NCBI RefSeq assembly: GCF_030815955.1
Contig: NZ_JAUSXK010000001.1
Span: forward strand, 2,666,001 to 2,730,000
Direction of reading: 5' to 3'
From: Microbacterium murale
GTDB lineage: Bacteria; Actinomycetota; Actinomycetes; Actinomycetales; Microbacteriaceae
Length of the DNA: 64,000 nt
Part shown: one piece after another, positions 42,867-52,039 of the stretch
Numbering within the stretch: the stretch's first letter is position 1
Layout of the letters: every line of letters begins with the position of its first letter
The notes under the pieces: model-generated
The model's input: the letters and a program-made list of their open reading frames with translations, nothing else
Told to the model about the DNA's origin: nothing
Databases searched by the model: none
Translations under genes and position numbers: made by a program

Positions 42867-44027
42867 ATGACACGACTCATCGCCACTTCGGCCGACGACG
42901 CGGCTCAGCTGCAGCAGGATCTCGCTCGGGCGCTTGACGGCGGCCCGGCGCTGGGGCTCGGGATGCTGGCCCTCGGGATGTCCGACGACGAGGCGGAGAC
43001 CGTCGACGAAGGCACCGCCGTCGTGATCGGGACCTCCGGATCGAGTGGCATCCCGAAGCGCGTCGTGCTGAGCGCAGAGGCGCTGCGGGCGGGAGCCGAA
43101 GCCACGGCCAGTCGCATCGGCTCCGGCAACTGGCTGCTCGCGCTGCCGGCCGGATACGTCGCGGGTCTCCAGGTGCTCGCTCGCTCGATCCTCTCGGGAA
43201 CCACGCCGGTGGTGCTGGAGACAGGGTTCTCGGCCCGGAGTTTCGCCGAGGCGACGCTGCCGATGCTGCGAGGTCGCGGCGAGCAGCTGTTCACGTCGCT
43301 CGTACCCGCGCAGGTCGCCACCCTCCTCGACGCGGCGATCGAGGACACGACCGTCCACGCGGCGCTTCAGGCGTACTCCGCGATCCTCGTCGGAGGTCAG
43401 GCGCTCCCGGAGCCGGTGCGGGAACGCGCCGCAGAGCTCGGCGTGCACCTCGTGCGCACATACGGCTCGACCGAGACGAGTGGTGGGTGCGTGTACGACG
43501 GCGTGCCGCTCGAGACGGTCGCGGTGAAGACCGTGGACGGCGAGCTGCGCATCGCCGGGCCCATGCTCGCCGACGGATACCTCGGGGATCCGGTGCTCAC
43601 CGACACCACATTCGTGCGCGACGAGCACGGCATCCGCTGGTATCGAACCGGCGACCTCGGCATCATCGAAGACGGCGTCGTGAGAGTGCACGGCCGCGCC
43701 GACAACGTGATCGTCTCCGGTGGCGTCAACATCTCACTCGACAGGGTCGAGCGAATCGTCCGCGGCATCCCGGGTCTCACGAGCGCAGTCGTTGTCGGTG
43801 TCGAGGACGAGCGGTGGGGCGAAGCATCCGTCATCGTCGCCGAGCGAGGTGAGGTGCTCAGACGCAGTGAGCCCGAGCAGCTCGAACATGCGCGCGAGGT
43901 GGTCGCGGAAGAACTGGGCAAGCCCGCCCGTCCTGCGCGCATGATCATCGTCGACGAGATCGCGACGCTGAGCTCAGGAAAGCCCGACCGCGAGGCGATC
44001 CGACGCCTGGCCGCCGAGCTGCGTTGA
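42867..44027 (+). CDS. menE: o-succinylbenzoate-CoA ligase
   Basis: Adenylate-forming enzyme that activates o-succinylbenzoate, the substrate for MenB. The 386 residues are short for the family, as usual in actinobacteria. The AMP-binding loop is VIGTSGSSGIPKR, followed by GSTETSGGCVYDG, the YRTGDLG hinge region and a C-terminal lysine in SSGKPDR. It sits directly behind menB. A 17-base sequence covering its stop codon is duplicated 23 bases further on. Confidence 0.94.
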   Translation: MTRLIATSADDAAQLQQDLARALDGGPALGLGMLALGMSDDEAETVDEGTAVVIGTSGSSGIPKRVVLSAEALRAGAEATASRIGSGNWLLALPAGYVAGLQVLARSILSGTTPVVLETGFSARSFAEATLPMLRGRGEQLFTSLVPAQVATLLDAAIEDTTVHAALQAYSAILVGGQALPEPVRERAAELGVHLVRTYGSTETSGGCVYDGVPLETVAVKTVDGELRIAGPMLADGYLGDPVLTDTTFVRDEHGIRWYRTGDLGIIEDGVVRVHGRADNVIVSGGVNISLDRVERIVRGIPGLTSAVVVGVEDERWGEASVIVAERGEVLRRSEPEQLEHAREVVAEELGKPARPARMIIVDEIATLSSGKPDREAIRRLAAELR

Positions 44028-44051
44028 GCACACACGCCGAGCTGCGTTGAG
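44012..44051 (+). repeat. direct repeat over the menE stop codon
   Basis: CGCCGAGCTGCGTTGAG occurs at 44012-44028 and again at 44035-44051 (period 23), so the last codons and stop of menE appear twice. It looks like a recent tandem duplication. Confidence 0.85.
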
Positions 44052-44070
44052 AGCACACGAGAGGGAGACC

Positions 44071-44862
44071 ATGGCCACCTACACACACGGGCATCACGAA
44101 TCGGTGCTGCGCTCGCACAGCAACCGCACCATCGCGAACTCTGCGGAGTACCTGCGCCCTCACCTGCACCCCGATGCGCGACTGCTCGATGTCGGCGCGG
44201 GACCCGGCACGATCACGATGGATTTCGCGCAGCACGTCGCCCACGTCACCGCGACCGAGATCGGCGAGCCGGAGCTCGCGCTGTCCCAGCAGCTCGCGAC
44301 AGTGCAGGGCGTGTCGAACATCGCTTTCTCTGTCGAGGATGCGCACGCGCTGAGCTTCGCAGACGACAGCTTCGACATCGTGCACACCCACCAGGTGCTG
44401 CAGCACGTCGCCGACCCGGTGCTCGCGCTTCGCGAGATGCGGAGGGTCACGAAGCCGGGCGGACTGGTCGCCGCGCGCGATGCGGATTACGCCGGATTCA
44501 TCTGGTTCCCGCTGGCACCGGAACTCGACGAGTGGCTGCAGCTGTACCGAGCCGCAGCGCGTGCGAACGGTGGAGAACCGGATGCCGGACGCCGACTGCT
44601 CTCGTGGGCTCGGGCCGCCGGGTTCGAGGATGTCGCAACGACTGCGTCCACGTGGTGCTACGCGACGCCAGACGAGCGTGCATGGTGGGGCGGCATGTGG
44701 GCGGACCGCATCGTCGAATCGGCGCTCGCGCGCCAGCTCGTCGACGACGGCTTCGCGACGACGGCTGATCTGCAGCGCATCAGCCGAGCCTGGCGCACCT
44801 GGTCGGACGCCGCCGACGGATGGTATCTCGTGCCGCACGGCGAGATACTGGCGCGCGCCTGA
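44071..44862 (+). CDS. class I SAM-dependent methyltransferase
   Basis: Methyltransferase of 263 residues. SAM motif I is LLDVGAGPGTITMDFA, followed by VEDAHALSFADDSFDIVHTH and the post-motif LREMRRVTKPGG. It is UbiE-like in its core, but its C-terminus is unlike MenG, so demethylmenaquinone methylation is possible from context, not shown. The ATG follows GAGGGAG. It lies 43 bases after menE. Confidence 0.88.
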   Translation: MATYTHGHHESVLRSHSNRTIANSAEYLRPHLHPDARLLDVGAGPGTITMDFAQHVAHVTATEIGEPELALSQQLATVQGVSNIAFSVEDAHALSFADDSFDIVHTHQVLQHVADPVLALREMRRVTKPGGLVAARDADYAGFIWFPLAPELDEWLQLYRAAARANGGEPDAGRRLLSWARAAGFEDVATTASTWCYATPDERAWWGGMWADRIVESALARQLVDDGFATTADLQRISRAWRTWSDAADGWYLVPHGEILARA

Positions 44863-44922
44863 CACCGCGGATACATCGCTGGGCGGATGCTCACGAGCGG
44901 TCGCCTCGCGTAGCGTGAGAGG

Positions 44923-46137
44923 GTGATCCGTCCGCTGTCCCGCACTTCGCTCATCCTCGACATCATCGGGGCGTTCGTGCTGTTCGCGGTGTTCACACCG
45001 ACATCCGTGGTGTTCTATGCACCAGGAAACCTCAGTTCCACGGTTCCTGAGGCCGTGGGCATCGGCGGGCTCGTCGTCGCTGCGGTGCTGCAGTGCGGCG
45101 CGGTCGCGATCGGGCGGCTCGCGCCGGGCATAGCGCTGGCCGTCGCCTGGCTCGGCGCTATCGTGCAGATGGCCGCCGGCCTCGGTCCTCTTCCGATCAA
45201 CGTCGCGATTCTCGGCGTGCTGTACGCGACCGCCGCCTGGGGCACGACGCGCGTCTTCTGGGCCGGTCTCGTCTCAGCGTTCGTCGGCGGCATCGTCTCC
45301 GCGACGTACATCAGCTTCACCAACGGCCAGTTCTTCTCGGCCGGAATCCCCAGCACGGTCGCCACCTTCGTGCTGCTCGCGTTCATGAGCATCCTCGCCC
45401 TCGGCTCGCCGTGGCTGGGAGGTTTCGGGTGGCGGATGGTGCTGCGCTGGCGTGTCAGCCGCGCCGCTCAGGCTCTGGCCGAGATCGCCACGGCAGAAGA
45501 GCAGGAGCGCGTGCGCATCGCCCGCGACATGCATGATGTCGTCGCGCATTCACTTGCCGTGATCGTGGCGCAGTCCGATGGGGCGCGCTACGCCGCGGCC
45601 TCCGATCCGCAGGTGGCGACCGAGGCGTTGGGCACGATCTCGCAGACCGCCCGCTCCGCGCTTTCCGATGTGCGGATGCTGCTCACCCAGCTGCGTCACC
45701 GCCAGGGAGACGGACCTCAGCCCACCATCGCCGACCTCGAGCAGCTGTTCGCGCAGGTGCGGCAGGCGGGCGTCGAGCCCCGGGTGACGGTCGACCCCAT
45801 GCCGCCGGGTGAGCCCCCTGGAGCGATTCAGCTCGCCGTTTACCGCATCCTGCAGGAGGCACTGACCAACGCCATCCGGCACGGTGCGGGCCGGGTCGTC
45901 GACATCCGCCTGGCATGGTTGGCTGATCGGGTCGAGGTAGAGGTGCGCAACGAGATCGCTCCGGCACCGGTGCTGGGTGCATCCGGCGGGCACGGCCTGG
46001 TCGGAATGCGAGAGCGTGCCCAGCTCGTCGGCGGCTCGCTCACCACAGGGCGGGACGGCGAGGAGTTCGTCGTCACTGCGACGCTGCCGATCGGAGCCGC
46101 GCAGGAGATGCCGGTCGCAACTGGAGGAGATGCATGA
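44923..46137 (+). CDS. sensor histidine kinase (NarL-partner type)
   Basis: Membrane kinase of 404 residues. About five hydrophobic segments fill residues 8-175 with little extracellular loop. The HisKA_3 dimerisation domain has the phosphorylated His in RIARDMHDVVAHS, and the ATPase domain shows LQEALTNAIRHG and GHGLVGMRERAQLVGG. The GTG start has TAGCGT six bases upstream. It overlaps the response regulator by ATGA. The small sensor loops suggest a membrane stress signal. Confidence 0.93.
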   Translation: MIRPLSRTSLILDIIGAFVLFAVFTPTSVVFYAPGNLSSTVPEAVGIGGLVVAAVLQCGAVAIGRLAPGIALAVAWLGAIVQMAAGLGPLPINVAILGVLYATAAWGTTRVFWAGLVSAFVGGIVSATYISFTNGQFFSAGIPSTVATFVLLAFMSILALGSPWLGGFGWRMVLRWRVSRAAQALAEIATAEEQERVRIARDMHDVVAHSLAVIVAQSDGARYAAASDPQVATEALGTISQTARSALSDVRMLLTQLRHRQGDGPQPTIADLEQLFAQVRQAGVEPRVTVDPMPPGEPPGAIQLAVYRILQEALTNAIRHGAGRVVDIRLAWLADRVEVEVRNEIAPAPVLGASGGHGLVGMRERAQLVGGSLTTGRDGEEFVVTATLPIGAAQEMPVATGGDA

Positions 46138-46769
46138 TCCGCGTGCTGTTGGTCGATGACCAGGCGCTGTTCCGCGCCGGCATTCGGATGCTGGTGTCAT
46201 CACAACCCGATATGGACGTCGTCGCGGAGGCGGGCAACGGTCAGGAAGCGCTCGCCGCGGTCGCGCAGGCTGCGCCTGACGTCGTGCTGATGGACATTCG
46301 GATGCCGGTGATGGACGGGCTGACTGCAACGGCGGAGCTGCTGAAGACGCCGGACGCACCGAAGGTCGTGATGCTCACGACGTTCGACCTCGACGAAGCC
46401 GCGGCGCGTGCGATCCGACAGGGAGCGAGCGGGTTCCTGCTGAAGGATGCCGAGCCGGAGTTCCTGCTCGCGGCGATCCGTACCGTGCATTCCGGGTCGA
46501 ACGTGATCGCAGCATCCGCCACCCGCGAGCTGTTCGCGCACTTCACTGAGGCGGCGAAGCCGGTGCCCGCCGCGTACACCTCGCTGACCGACCGCGAGAG
46601 GGAGATCTTCGCGCTCGCAGCACGCGGACTTTCCAACTCGGAGATCGCAGGGCGGGAGTTCCTCAGCGAGGCGACCGTGAAGACGCACATCAGCCGCATC
46701 CTCACCAAGCTCGCACTGCGCGACAGGGTCCAGCTCGTGGTGTTCGCGTTCGAGCACGGGCTGAACTGA
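46134..46769 (+). CDS. NarL/LuxR-family response regulator
   Basis: Regulator of 211 residues. The receiver domain has DDQ acidic residues at 8-9, the phosphorylated D54 in VLMDIRMPVMDG and a lysine in FLLKDA. The C-terminal LuxR HTH has LTDREREIFALAARGLSNSE and EATVKTHISRILTKL. It is translationally coupled to the kinase. The ABC transporter operon beginning 96 bases downstream is the likely target. Confidence 0.94.
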   Translation: MIRVLLVDDQALFRAGIRMLVSSQPDMDVVAEAGNGQEALAAVAQAAPDVVLMDIRMPVMDGLTATAELLKTPDAPKVVMLTTFDLDEAAARAIRQGASGFLLKDAEPEFLLAAIRTVHSGSNVIAASATRELFAHFTEAAKPVPAAYTSLTDREREIFALAARGLSNSEIAGREFLSEATVKTHISRILTKLALRDRVQLVVFAFEHGLN

Positions 46770-46864
46770 GCCCCATCGCTCGCGGCAGGATCATCCTTGC
46801 GATGTAGGCGGATGCTCCGGGCGGGCGATGCGGCGCGGCATCCGATCTTCATAACGTCGTAGGT

Positions 46865-47626
46865 ATGGAGATCACGACCACAGACCTCGGGCTCGCAGCC
46901 CGTGTGCAGCACCTCACGAAGGCCTACGGCACCGGAGAGAGCGCCGTCACGGCGCTCGACGACATCAGTGTCGGCATCCGTCGCGGACAGTTCACCGCGA
47001 TCATGGGGCCGAGCGGCTCAGGCAAGTCGACGCTCATGCACATCATGGCCGGCCTCGATGCCCCGACGGAGGGCCGCGCCTGGATCGGCGACACCGAGAT
47101 CACGGGTCTCGGCGACCTCGATCTCACGATCCTGCGGCGTCGCCGGGTCGGGTTCATCTTCCAGTCGTTCAACCTGGTGCCCACGCTCGACGCGATCGGC
47201 AACATCCTGCTGCCGTTCGAACTCGACGGTCGTCGGCCCAGCGCGATCGAACGCGCCAGGATCGACGGTCTCGTCGACACGCTCGGTCTCGGTGCGCGAC
47301 TGCGCCACCGCCCGCACGAGCTCTCCGGCGGACAGCAGCAGCGAGTGGCGATCGCACGCGCGCTCGCCACAGCCCCCGACCTCGTCTTCGCGGATGAGCC
47401 CACCGGCAATCTCGACTCCGCCAGCGGGCGCGAGGTGCTGCAGCTGCTGTCCACCGCGAGCAGTGAGCACGGTCAGTCCATCGCCATGGTCACGCACGAC
47501 GCGATCGCCGCCAGCCACGCCGATCGGGTGCTGTACCTGGGCGACGGCCGCATCGTCGCCGACCACCCCCGTCAGAGCGCCGAGCAGATCGCAGCCTACA
47601 TGCTCGCAGCCGAGGTGGCCGCATGA
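46865..47626 (+). CDS. ABC transporter ATP-binding protein (MacB/LolD/FtsE type)
   Basis: ATPase of 253 residues. Walker A is GPSGSGKST, the family pre-signature [13 protein letters not shown] is present, the signature is [15 protein letters not shown] and Walker B is [13 protein letters not shown]. It is the class that works with FtsX-fold permeases in peptide or lipid handling. The start has TAACGT seven bases upstream (46852-46857), suggesting its own promoter, perhaps activated by the two-component system just before it. Confidence 0.93.
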   Translation: MEITTTDLGLAARVQHLTKAYGTGESAVTALDDISVGIRRGQFTAIMGPSGSGKSTLMHIMAGLDAPTEGRAWIGDTEITGLGDLDLTILRRRRVGFIFQSFNLVPTLDAIGNILLPFELDGRRPSAIERARIDGLVDTLGLGARLRHRPHELSGGQQQRVAIARALATAPDLVFADEPTGNLDSASGREVLQLLSTASSEHGQSIAMVTHDAIAASHADRVLYLGDGRIVADHPRQSAEQIAAYMLAAEVAA

Positions 47627-49080
47627 GCGCCGTGACCGCCGTCGTCTCCGACACGGCCGCGACGGGCCCTCGCCTCACCTGGCTGCGCGACCGCGGCATG
47701 GACGCCAGCATCCTGGTCGCCGCACTCTCGTCGGCGTTCGGCGTGGTGCTCGTCGAGGCGACCGTGTACATCGGTGCGATGCTGCGGGCGGACCCGTACA
47801 TCGGAGACAGCGGAACGCTTGCTGTCGTGGTCGCCATGCTGTCGGTGCTGCTGATCGGCGTCGCACTCTACGTCGCGGCGATCGTCACTGCCAATACATT
47901 CTCGACCGTCATCGCCGGGCGGACTCGGCACATCGCCCTGGTTCGATTGATCGGCGGCAGCGCGCGCTCCCAGCGCGCCGAGGTCGCGCGTCAAGGGCTG
48001 ATCGTGGGTGCGTTGGGCACGATCATCGGCCTCGTTGCGGGATTGCTCGTCGCCTGGGCCGGGGTCACGGTCGCCGATCGGATGCTGGGTCAGGTGCCAG
48101 GGTTCACACTGATGCAGCCGACGGTCCTGATCCCGGCGCTCGGTGTCGCGTTGACGACGTGGGTCGCGGCCTGGGTCGGATCGAGGCGCGTGCTCACAGT
48201 GACGCCTCTGCAGGCGATCTCCGGCTCGGTGGAGCGCTCGCACGAGGATGCGGCTCGGCGCCCCACGCGTCACGTCGGCGCGCTGCTTCTGCTGATCGCC
48301 GGTGCAGCGCTGCTGGTGTTCGGGGTGATCGTCGGCCTGGTCACGCCGCTGGGCGTGGTCGTGGCGTTCTTCGGCGGGCTGCTGTCATTCACCGGTCTGT
48401 CGCTCGGTGCCGTGCTGGTGATGCCGCCGGTGCTGCGCGTGGTCGGGAAGCTCTTCGGCCGTTCGGCGACGGCGCGCCTCGCGGCGGAGAACGCCCTGCG
48501 GTACCCGGAGCGCTCCAGCCGGATGACGATCGGCGTCGTCATGGGTGTGACACTCGTAACGATGTTCGCCGTGGCACTCGAATCGGTCAAGGCGCTGCTG
48601 GCCAAGGCTGCTGGGGGCGAACTCGATTCCGAGTTCGCGCTCATCATGGACAGTTTCGCGGCAGTGATGATGGTGCTGGTCGGCATCTCGGCGGTCATCG
48701 CCGCGGTCGGACTTGTCAACCTGCTCACGATCGGAGTGGTGCAGCGCCGTCGGGAACTCGGGCTGCTGCGGGCGATCGGCCTGTCGAACGGTCAGGTGCG
48801 GCGGATGATCCTGCTCGAGGCGCTGCACATCACGATCGCTGCTACCGTGACCGGACTCGCGCTCGGCGTGCTCTACGGCTGGATCGCAGCGCAGTCGCTT
48901 CTCGGATCGGTGCGGATGCCGCCGAACTTCGACACCGCAGGGCTCGTCGCGCCGGCCGTGCCGTGGATCCCGGTGGTCGTGATCGTCGTCGCCACCGCGG
49001 TACTGACGCTCGTGGCCGCAGCGACCCCCACGCGGCTCGCGACCAGGGTGGCTCCGGTCGAGGCGCTGGCAGTGGACTGA
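47623..49080 (+). CDS. FtsX-like ABC transporter permease
   Basis: Permease of 485 residues with two FtsX-type blocks, the first around residues 65-190 and the second around 345-475 (VNLLTIGVVQRRRELGLLRA, then GLSNGQVRRMILLEALHI). It lacks a large outer domain, unlike MacB, and resembles BceB/YtrF-like or Streptomyces peptide-resistance permeases. It overlaps the ATPase gene by ATGA. Together with the kinase and regulator it looks like an antimicrobial-peptide or envelope-stress module. Confidence 0.9.
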   Translation: MSAVTAVVSDTAATGPRLTWLRDRGMDASILVAALSSAFGVVLVEATVYIGAMLRADPYIGDSGTLAVVVAMLSVLLIGVALYVAAIVTANTFSTVIAGRTRHIALVRLIGGSARSQRAEVARQGLIVGALGTIIGLVAGLLVAWAGVTVADRMLGQVPGFTLMQPTVLIPALGVALTTWVAAWVGSRRVLTVTPLQAISGSVERSHEDAARRPTRHVGALLLLIAGAALLVFGVIVGLVTPLGVVVAFFGGLLSFTGLSLGAVLVMPPVLRVVGKLFGRSATARLAAENALRYPERSSRMTIGVVMGVTLVTMFAVALESVKALLAKAAGGELDSEFALIMDSFAAVMMVLVGISAVIAAVGLVNLLTIGVVQRRRELGLLRAIGLSNGQVRRMILLEALHITIAATVTGLALGVLYGWIAAQSLLGSVRMPPNFDTAGLVAPAVPWIPVVVIVVATAVLTLVAAATPTRLATRVAPVEALAVD

Positions 49081-49090
49081 GTCCATTTCG

Positions 49091-49196
49091 CCGAGACCCC
49101 ATCTTGATGCCGAGACCCCACGCTGTTCGCGCGATTTCGACGGGGTCTCGGCAGTAACGCGGGGTCTCGGCGGCGGGGATGAGGGGAGGGGTCTCG
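49091..49196. repeat. GAGACCCC inverted-repeat element, copy 2
   Basis: Forward CCGAGACCCC at 49091-49100 and 49110-49119, inverted GGGGTCTCGG at 49142-49151 and 49161-49170, and a further GGGGTCTCG at 49188-49196. This is the same two-forward/two-inverted plan as the element at 20694-20771, with different spacer sequence. It follows the permease stop and reaches the -10 region of the next gene. Confidence 0.85.
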
Positions 49197-49208
49197 TAGG
49201 CTAGAAGA

Positions 49209-49865
49209 ATGCCGCAGCCGTTCGATCAGTCCGCGTACCAGGTCCGCTTCGAGTGGGGTGTCGCCGGCCTCCGCCGGCTCGCACCGGCCGATGTGGTCGT
49301 CGTGGTGGACGTGCTGCGCTTCTCGTCGACCGTGACGGATGCCGTGGCCTCCGGCCGCACGGTCGCACTGGCGGACGCCGAAGGCTGGTCACGCAACGGC
49401 GCGGCAGTGGCCGCGGCGGCAGGCGATTCGACGGTGCTCCTCGGATCGTTGCGCAACGCCTCGGCGGTGGCGAAGACCGTCCTCGAACTCCAGACCCGCA
49501 GGCAGCAGCGCACCTCGGTCGCCGTGATCGCGGCGGGCGAGATGACGGATGCCGGAGACCTCCGCTTCGCCGTCGAGGATCAGCTCGGCGCGGGCACGAT
49601 CATCGCGGCGCTCAGTGACCTGGGCGCCGACCACACCTCCCCTGAGGCGGCGGCCGTCTGCGAATCGGCGCGCGGGCTGCGGCGGGCGATGCGGCATCTG
49701 CTCACAGCATCCGGATCAGGCAAGGAACTCGCCGACGGCGTCGCCGCGACCGCACGCATCAGCGCGGCGGGTCTCGTACCGACCGAGACCGCGGCCGCTG
49801 CCGAGGTCGACGCGACGGATGTCGTACCCGTGCTCAGCGACGGGGCCTTCGTCGCGTTCTCCTGA
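49209..49865 (+). CDS. 2-phosphosulfolactate phosphatase-like (ComB family) protein
   Basis: ComB-fold protein of 218 residues: VVVVDVLRFSSTVTDAVASG near residue 32, GSLRNASAVA and a C-terminal SDGAFVAFS. ComB acts in coenzyme M synthesis in archaea, which this organism does not make, so the real substrate is probably another phosphate ester. The start has TAGGCT six bases upstream (49197-49202). It is convergent with the SprT-like gene. Confidence 0.88.
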   Translation: MPQPFDQSAYQVRFEWGVAGLRRLAPADVVVVVDVLRFSSTVTDAVASGRTVALADAEGWSRNGAAVAAAAGDSTVLLGSLRNASAVAKTVLELQTRRQQRTSVAVIAAGEMTDAGDLRFAVEDQLGAGTIIAALSDLGADHTSPEAAAVCESARGLRRAMRHLLTASGSGKELADGVAATARISAAGLVPTETAAAAEVDATDVVPVLSDGAFVAFS

Positions 49866-49874
49866 CAGCCGCGA

Positions 49875-50369
49875 CTACTGCTCGCGCGGCATCTGGGCGG
49901 CGAGGCGCACGTCGGCGGTGATCTCGCGACGAGTCCAGGAGAACTCGAAGCGCGGGTCGAAGGTGCGCGAGCACTTGACGCACGAGGTGGACCTGCTCGG
50001 ACGCCGGTGCCGGTACGTCACGTGACCCGCGGGGCATGTTCCGATCCACGGTGCGAGCTCTTCCGCTGTCTCTCCGTGGTGGGTCGTTCCGCCGACGTAG
50101 CCGAGGTCGCGGGCGATGATCTTCCATTTCGCTCCGTGCGCGGCGCGGTGCCCGGCCAGAGCATGCGCGACCTCGTGAAGCAGCACCTGATGGATCTCAT
50201 CGTCGTCGAACCGTGCCGCGAGATAGCGCGACACTGTGATCCGCTTCGCGCGGAAATCGCATTGCCCCGCGCGACGCTTCGCGTGGTCGAAGCCGAACGA
50301 CCAGGAGTCGTCGAGATGCAACCGGATCAACGCCTCGCCCCAGATGCGCACACGGTCAAGTTCCGCCAT
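49875..50369 (-). CDS. SprT-like zinc metalloprotease-fold protein
   Basis: Protein of 164 residues with the zincin motif HEVAH at residues 65-69, a third histidine in GHRAAHGAKWK and a C-terminal zinc ribbon (GTCPAGH and CVKC). In eukaryotes the SprT fold (Spartan) cleaves DNA-protein crosslinks; the bacterial role is uncertain. The start is fixed by TAGCCT (50376-50381) six bases upstream. Confidence 0.9.
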   Translation of the reverse strand: MAELDRVRIWGEALIRLHLDDSWSFGFDHAKRRAGQCDFRAKRITVSRYLAARFDDDEIHQVLLHEVAHALAGHRAAHGAKWKIIARDLGYVGGTTHHGETAEELAPWIGTCPAGHVTYRHRRPSRSTSCVKCSRTFDPRFEFSWTRREITADVRLAAQMPREQ

Positions 50370-50414
50370 GCGCCAAGGCTAAATCATCCCGCGGACATTA
50401 GGGGAGCGTGCGGG

Positions 50415-50942
50415 TCAACTTCCGACGAGCTGTCCGCTGCGGCGCTTCTCCGCCGCTTCGATCGCGAGTAGCGCGACCTCGAGTTCAGCATCGGCCGCGC
50501 CGGCCTCGCGTCGCAGGAAAAGCGCCTGCTTGAGGCTTGTGCGCGCGTCCTCGAAGTCGCCGGCGTCGTAGGCGTTCTTGCCGTGGTGCTGGTACGCGAA
50601 CGCCGCGATCGAGGTCCATCCCTGTCCTTCGGCCTCGGATGCGCAGGTCGCCAGCTCCTGCTCGGCGGCGGCGTGTGCACCGCGGTACTGCAGGATCGTG
50701 GCGTGCAGTACCCGCGCCCTCAGGACGTCTTTACGAGTGCCGGCCATCCGTGCCACGCGCACCGATTCGTCGGAGAGCTTCAACGCGTCGTCGAGCTGGT
50801 CGAGCACCTTGAGCAGCCAGACCCGCTCGAGCAGTGCAGGCAGGCTGCGCTGCGATTCGATCTCGACCAGTCGTTCCGCGCATTCGACCTGATCGACCTG
50901 CTCACGAAGAGTCTGTGAGTCGTAACCCTTGATGTAACCCAT
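50415..50942 (-). CDS. helical-repeat (TPR-like) protein of unknown function
   Basis: Protein of 175 residues, wholly helical by composition, with repeated A/L-rich pairs: LERVWLLKVLDQLDDALKLS, then HATILQYRGAHAAAEQELAT, then YQHHGKNAYDAGDFEDARTS. The last matches a TPR consensus well. It is probably a protein-interaction scaffold; no partner is visible. The ATG at 50942 has GGAAGGAGAG upstream, so longer in-frame starts are not needed. Confidence 0.82.
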   Translation of the reverse strand: MGYIKGYDSQTLREQVDQVECAERLVEIESQRSLPALLERVWLLKVLDQLDDALKLSDESVRVARMAGTRKDVLRARVLHATILQYRGAHAAAEQELATCASEAEGQGWTSIAAFAYQHHGKNAYDAGDFEDARTSLKQALFLRREAGAADAELEVALLAIEAAEKRRSGQLVGS

Positions 50943-51024
50943 GTGCTCTCCTTCCGCGGCGCCTCTCTCCAGTCTGCCTGTCTGATCCGCAGACGAGCGG
51001 GCGGCACGCCCCGGAGGCGGACTT

Positions 51025-51891
51025 TCAGCGCAGGAAGATCGACGCGTCCGGCTTCGGAGACGCCACAGCATCCGCATCCGTCACGATGCGCGCGCCTTTC
51101 GCGAACGCGGTGACCTCTGCACCCTGTGCGATCTTCGCGGGGTGGGGACCTGCCGCCAGCATGCGTGGCAGCCATTCCGACGGCAGGGGAGAGGTGGATG
51201 CCGCGATCACCAGATTCCCGAAACGACGGCCCTTCAGCACCTGGGTGTCTGCCAGCAGTGCGACCTCGGGAAGCACATGGGCGATCGTGGCGACCTGGCG
51301 TCTCGCGAATGCGAGCCCTGGGCCGTCGGCGACGTTGACGAGCAGCACCCCGGTCGGGGCGAGGAGGTCGGACAACTCCCGGTAGAACTCCACGCTGGTC
51401 AGGTGCGCCGGCGTCTGGGCGCCGGAGTAGACGTCCGAGACGACTAGATCGCACGCGCCGGTGAGTGCAGGGGGCAGCTTCTGCACCCCCGCGCGCGCGT
51501 CTCCGATCCTTATCCGGATCGCCGCTCCGCGCGGTAGCGGAAGGTGCTCGCGCACGAGCGCGGCGAGCGGCGCCTCCCACTCGATCACCTGCTGCCGGGA
51601 GCCGGGGCGCGTCGCCTCGATGTACCGGGGGACGGTCAGTGCTCCGGCGCCGAGGTGCACAGCGGTCAGCGGTGCACCGGCGGAAGTGAGCTGATCGATC
51701 ACCGCGCCCATGCGCATCACGTACTCGAAATGCAGATGTGTCGGGTCTTCGAGGTCGACGTGCGATTGCGGGGTGTCATCGACGATCAACTCGTAGCCGC
51801 TGGTGAACTCCGAGGGCGTGATCAGCGCGAATCCGCCGTGATCCAGCTTCGCGCGCGGATGCTCGGTGTCTTTCGCGCGCGTCCGTCCCAT
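51025..51891 (-). CDS. spermidine synthase-like (polyamine synthase fold) protein
   Basis: Rossmann-fold methyltransferase-like protein of 288 residues. The nucleotide site AVHLGAGALTVPRYIEATRPG replaces the usual GGGxG motif of SpeE, followed by QQVIEWEAPL, IGDARAGVQKLP and DLVVSDVYSGAQTPAHLTS. The changed glycine motif suggests it may not make spermidine. Actinobacteria often carry such orphan copies. The start has TAGGCT seven bases upstream (51899-51904). Confidence 0.86.
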   Translation of the reverse strand: MGRTRAKDTEHPRAKLDHGGFALITPSEFTSGYELIVDDTPQSHVDLEDPTHLHFEYVMRMGAVIDQLTSAGAPLTAVHLGAGALTVPRYIEATRPGSRQQVIEWEAPLAALVREHLPLPRGAAIRIRIGDARAGVQKLPPALTGACDLVVSDVYSGAQTPAHLTSVEFYRELSDLLAPTGVLLVNVADGPGLAFARRQVATIAHVLPEVALLADTQVLKGRRFGNLVIAASTSPLPSEWLPRMLAAGPHPAKIAQGAEVTAFAKGARIVTDADAVASPKPDASIFLR

Positions 51892-51949
51892 GCCCCTGAG
51901 CCTATGCTTCGGGCGCGTGTTACAGGTGTATGACGATCATCCGCAGAAG

Positions 51950-51978
51950 TTGCAGGTATTTTGTTAGTGATGAATACT
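51950..51978 (+). promoter_or_regulatory. candidate promoter of the sugar importer operon
   Basis: TTGCAG (51950-51955) and AATACT (51973-51978) with a 17-base spacer, in a locally AT-rich stretch about 60 bases before the binding-protein gene. A moderate match only. Confidence 0.4.
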
Positions 51979-52039
51979 TTTTCCTGATCGGCATGCAACC
52001 GTTGCGCGCCGAGGCACTTTCAATGAGGAGATTCACCAG

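Noticed and set aside
44071..44862. Firm call of the methyltransferase as MenG/UbiE
   Set aside because: It follows menE, but its C-terminal half lacks the UbiE-type motifs I would expect, so only a general call is made.
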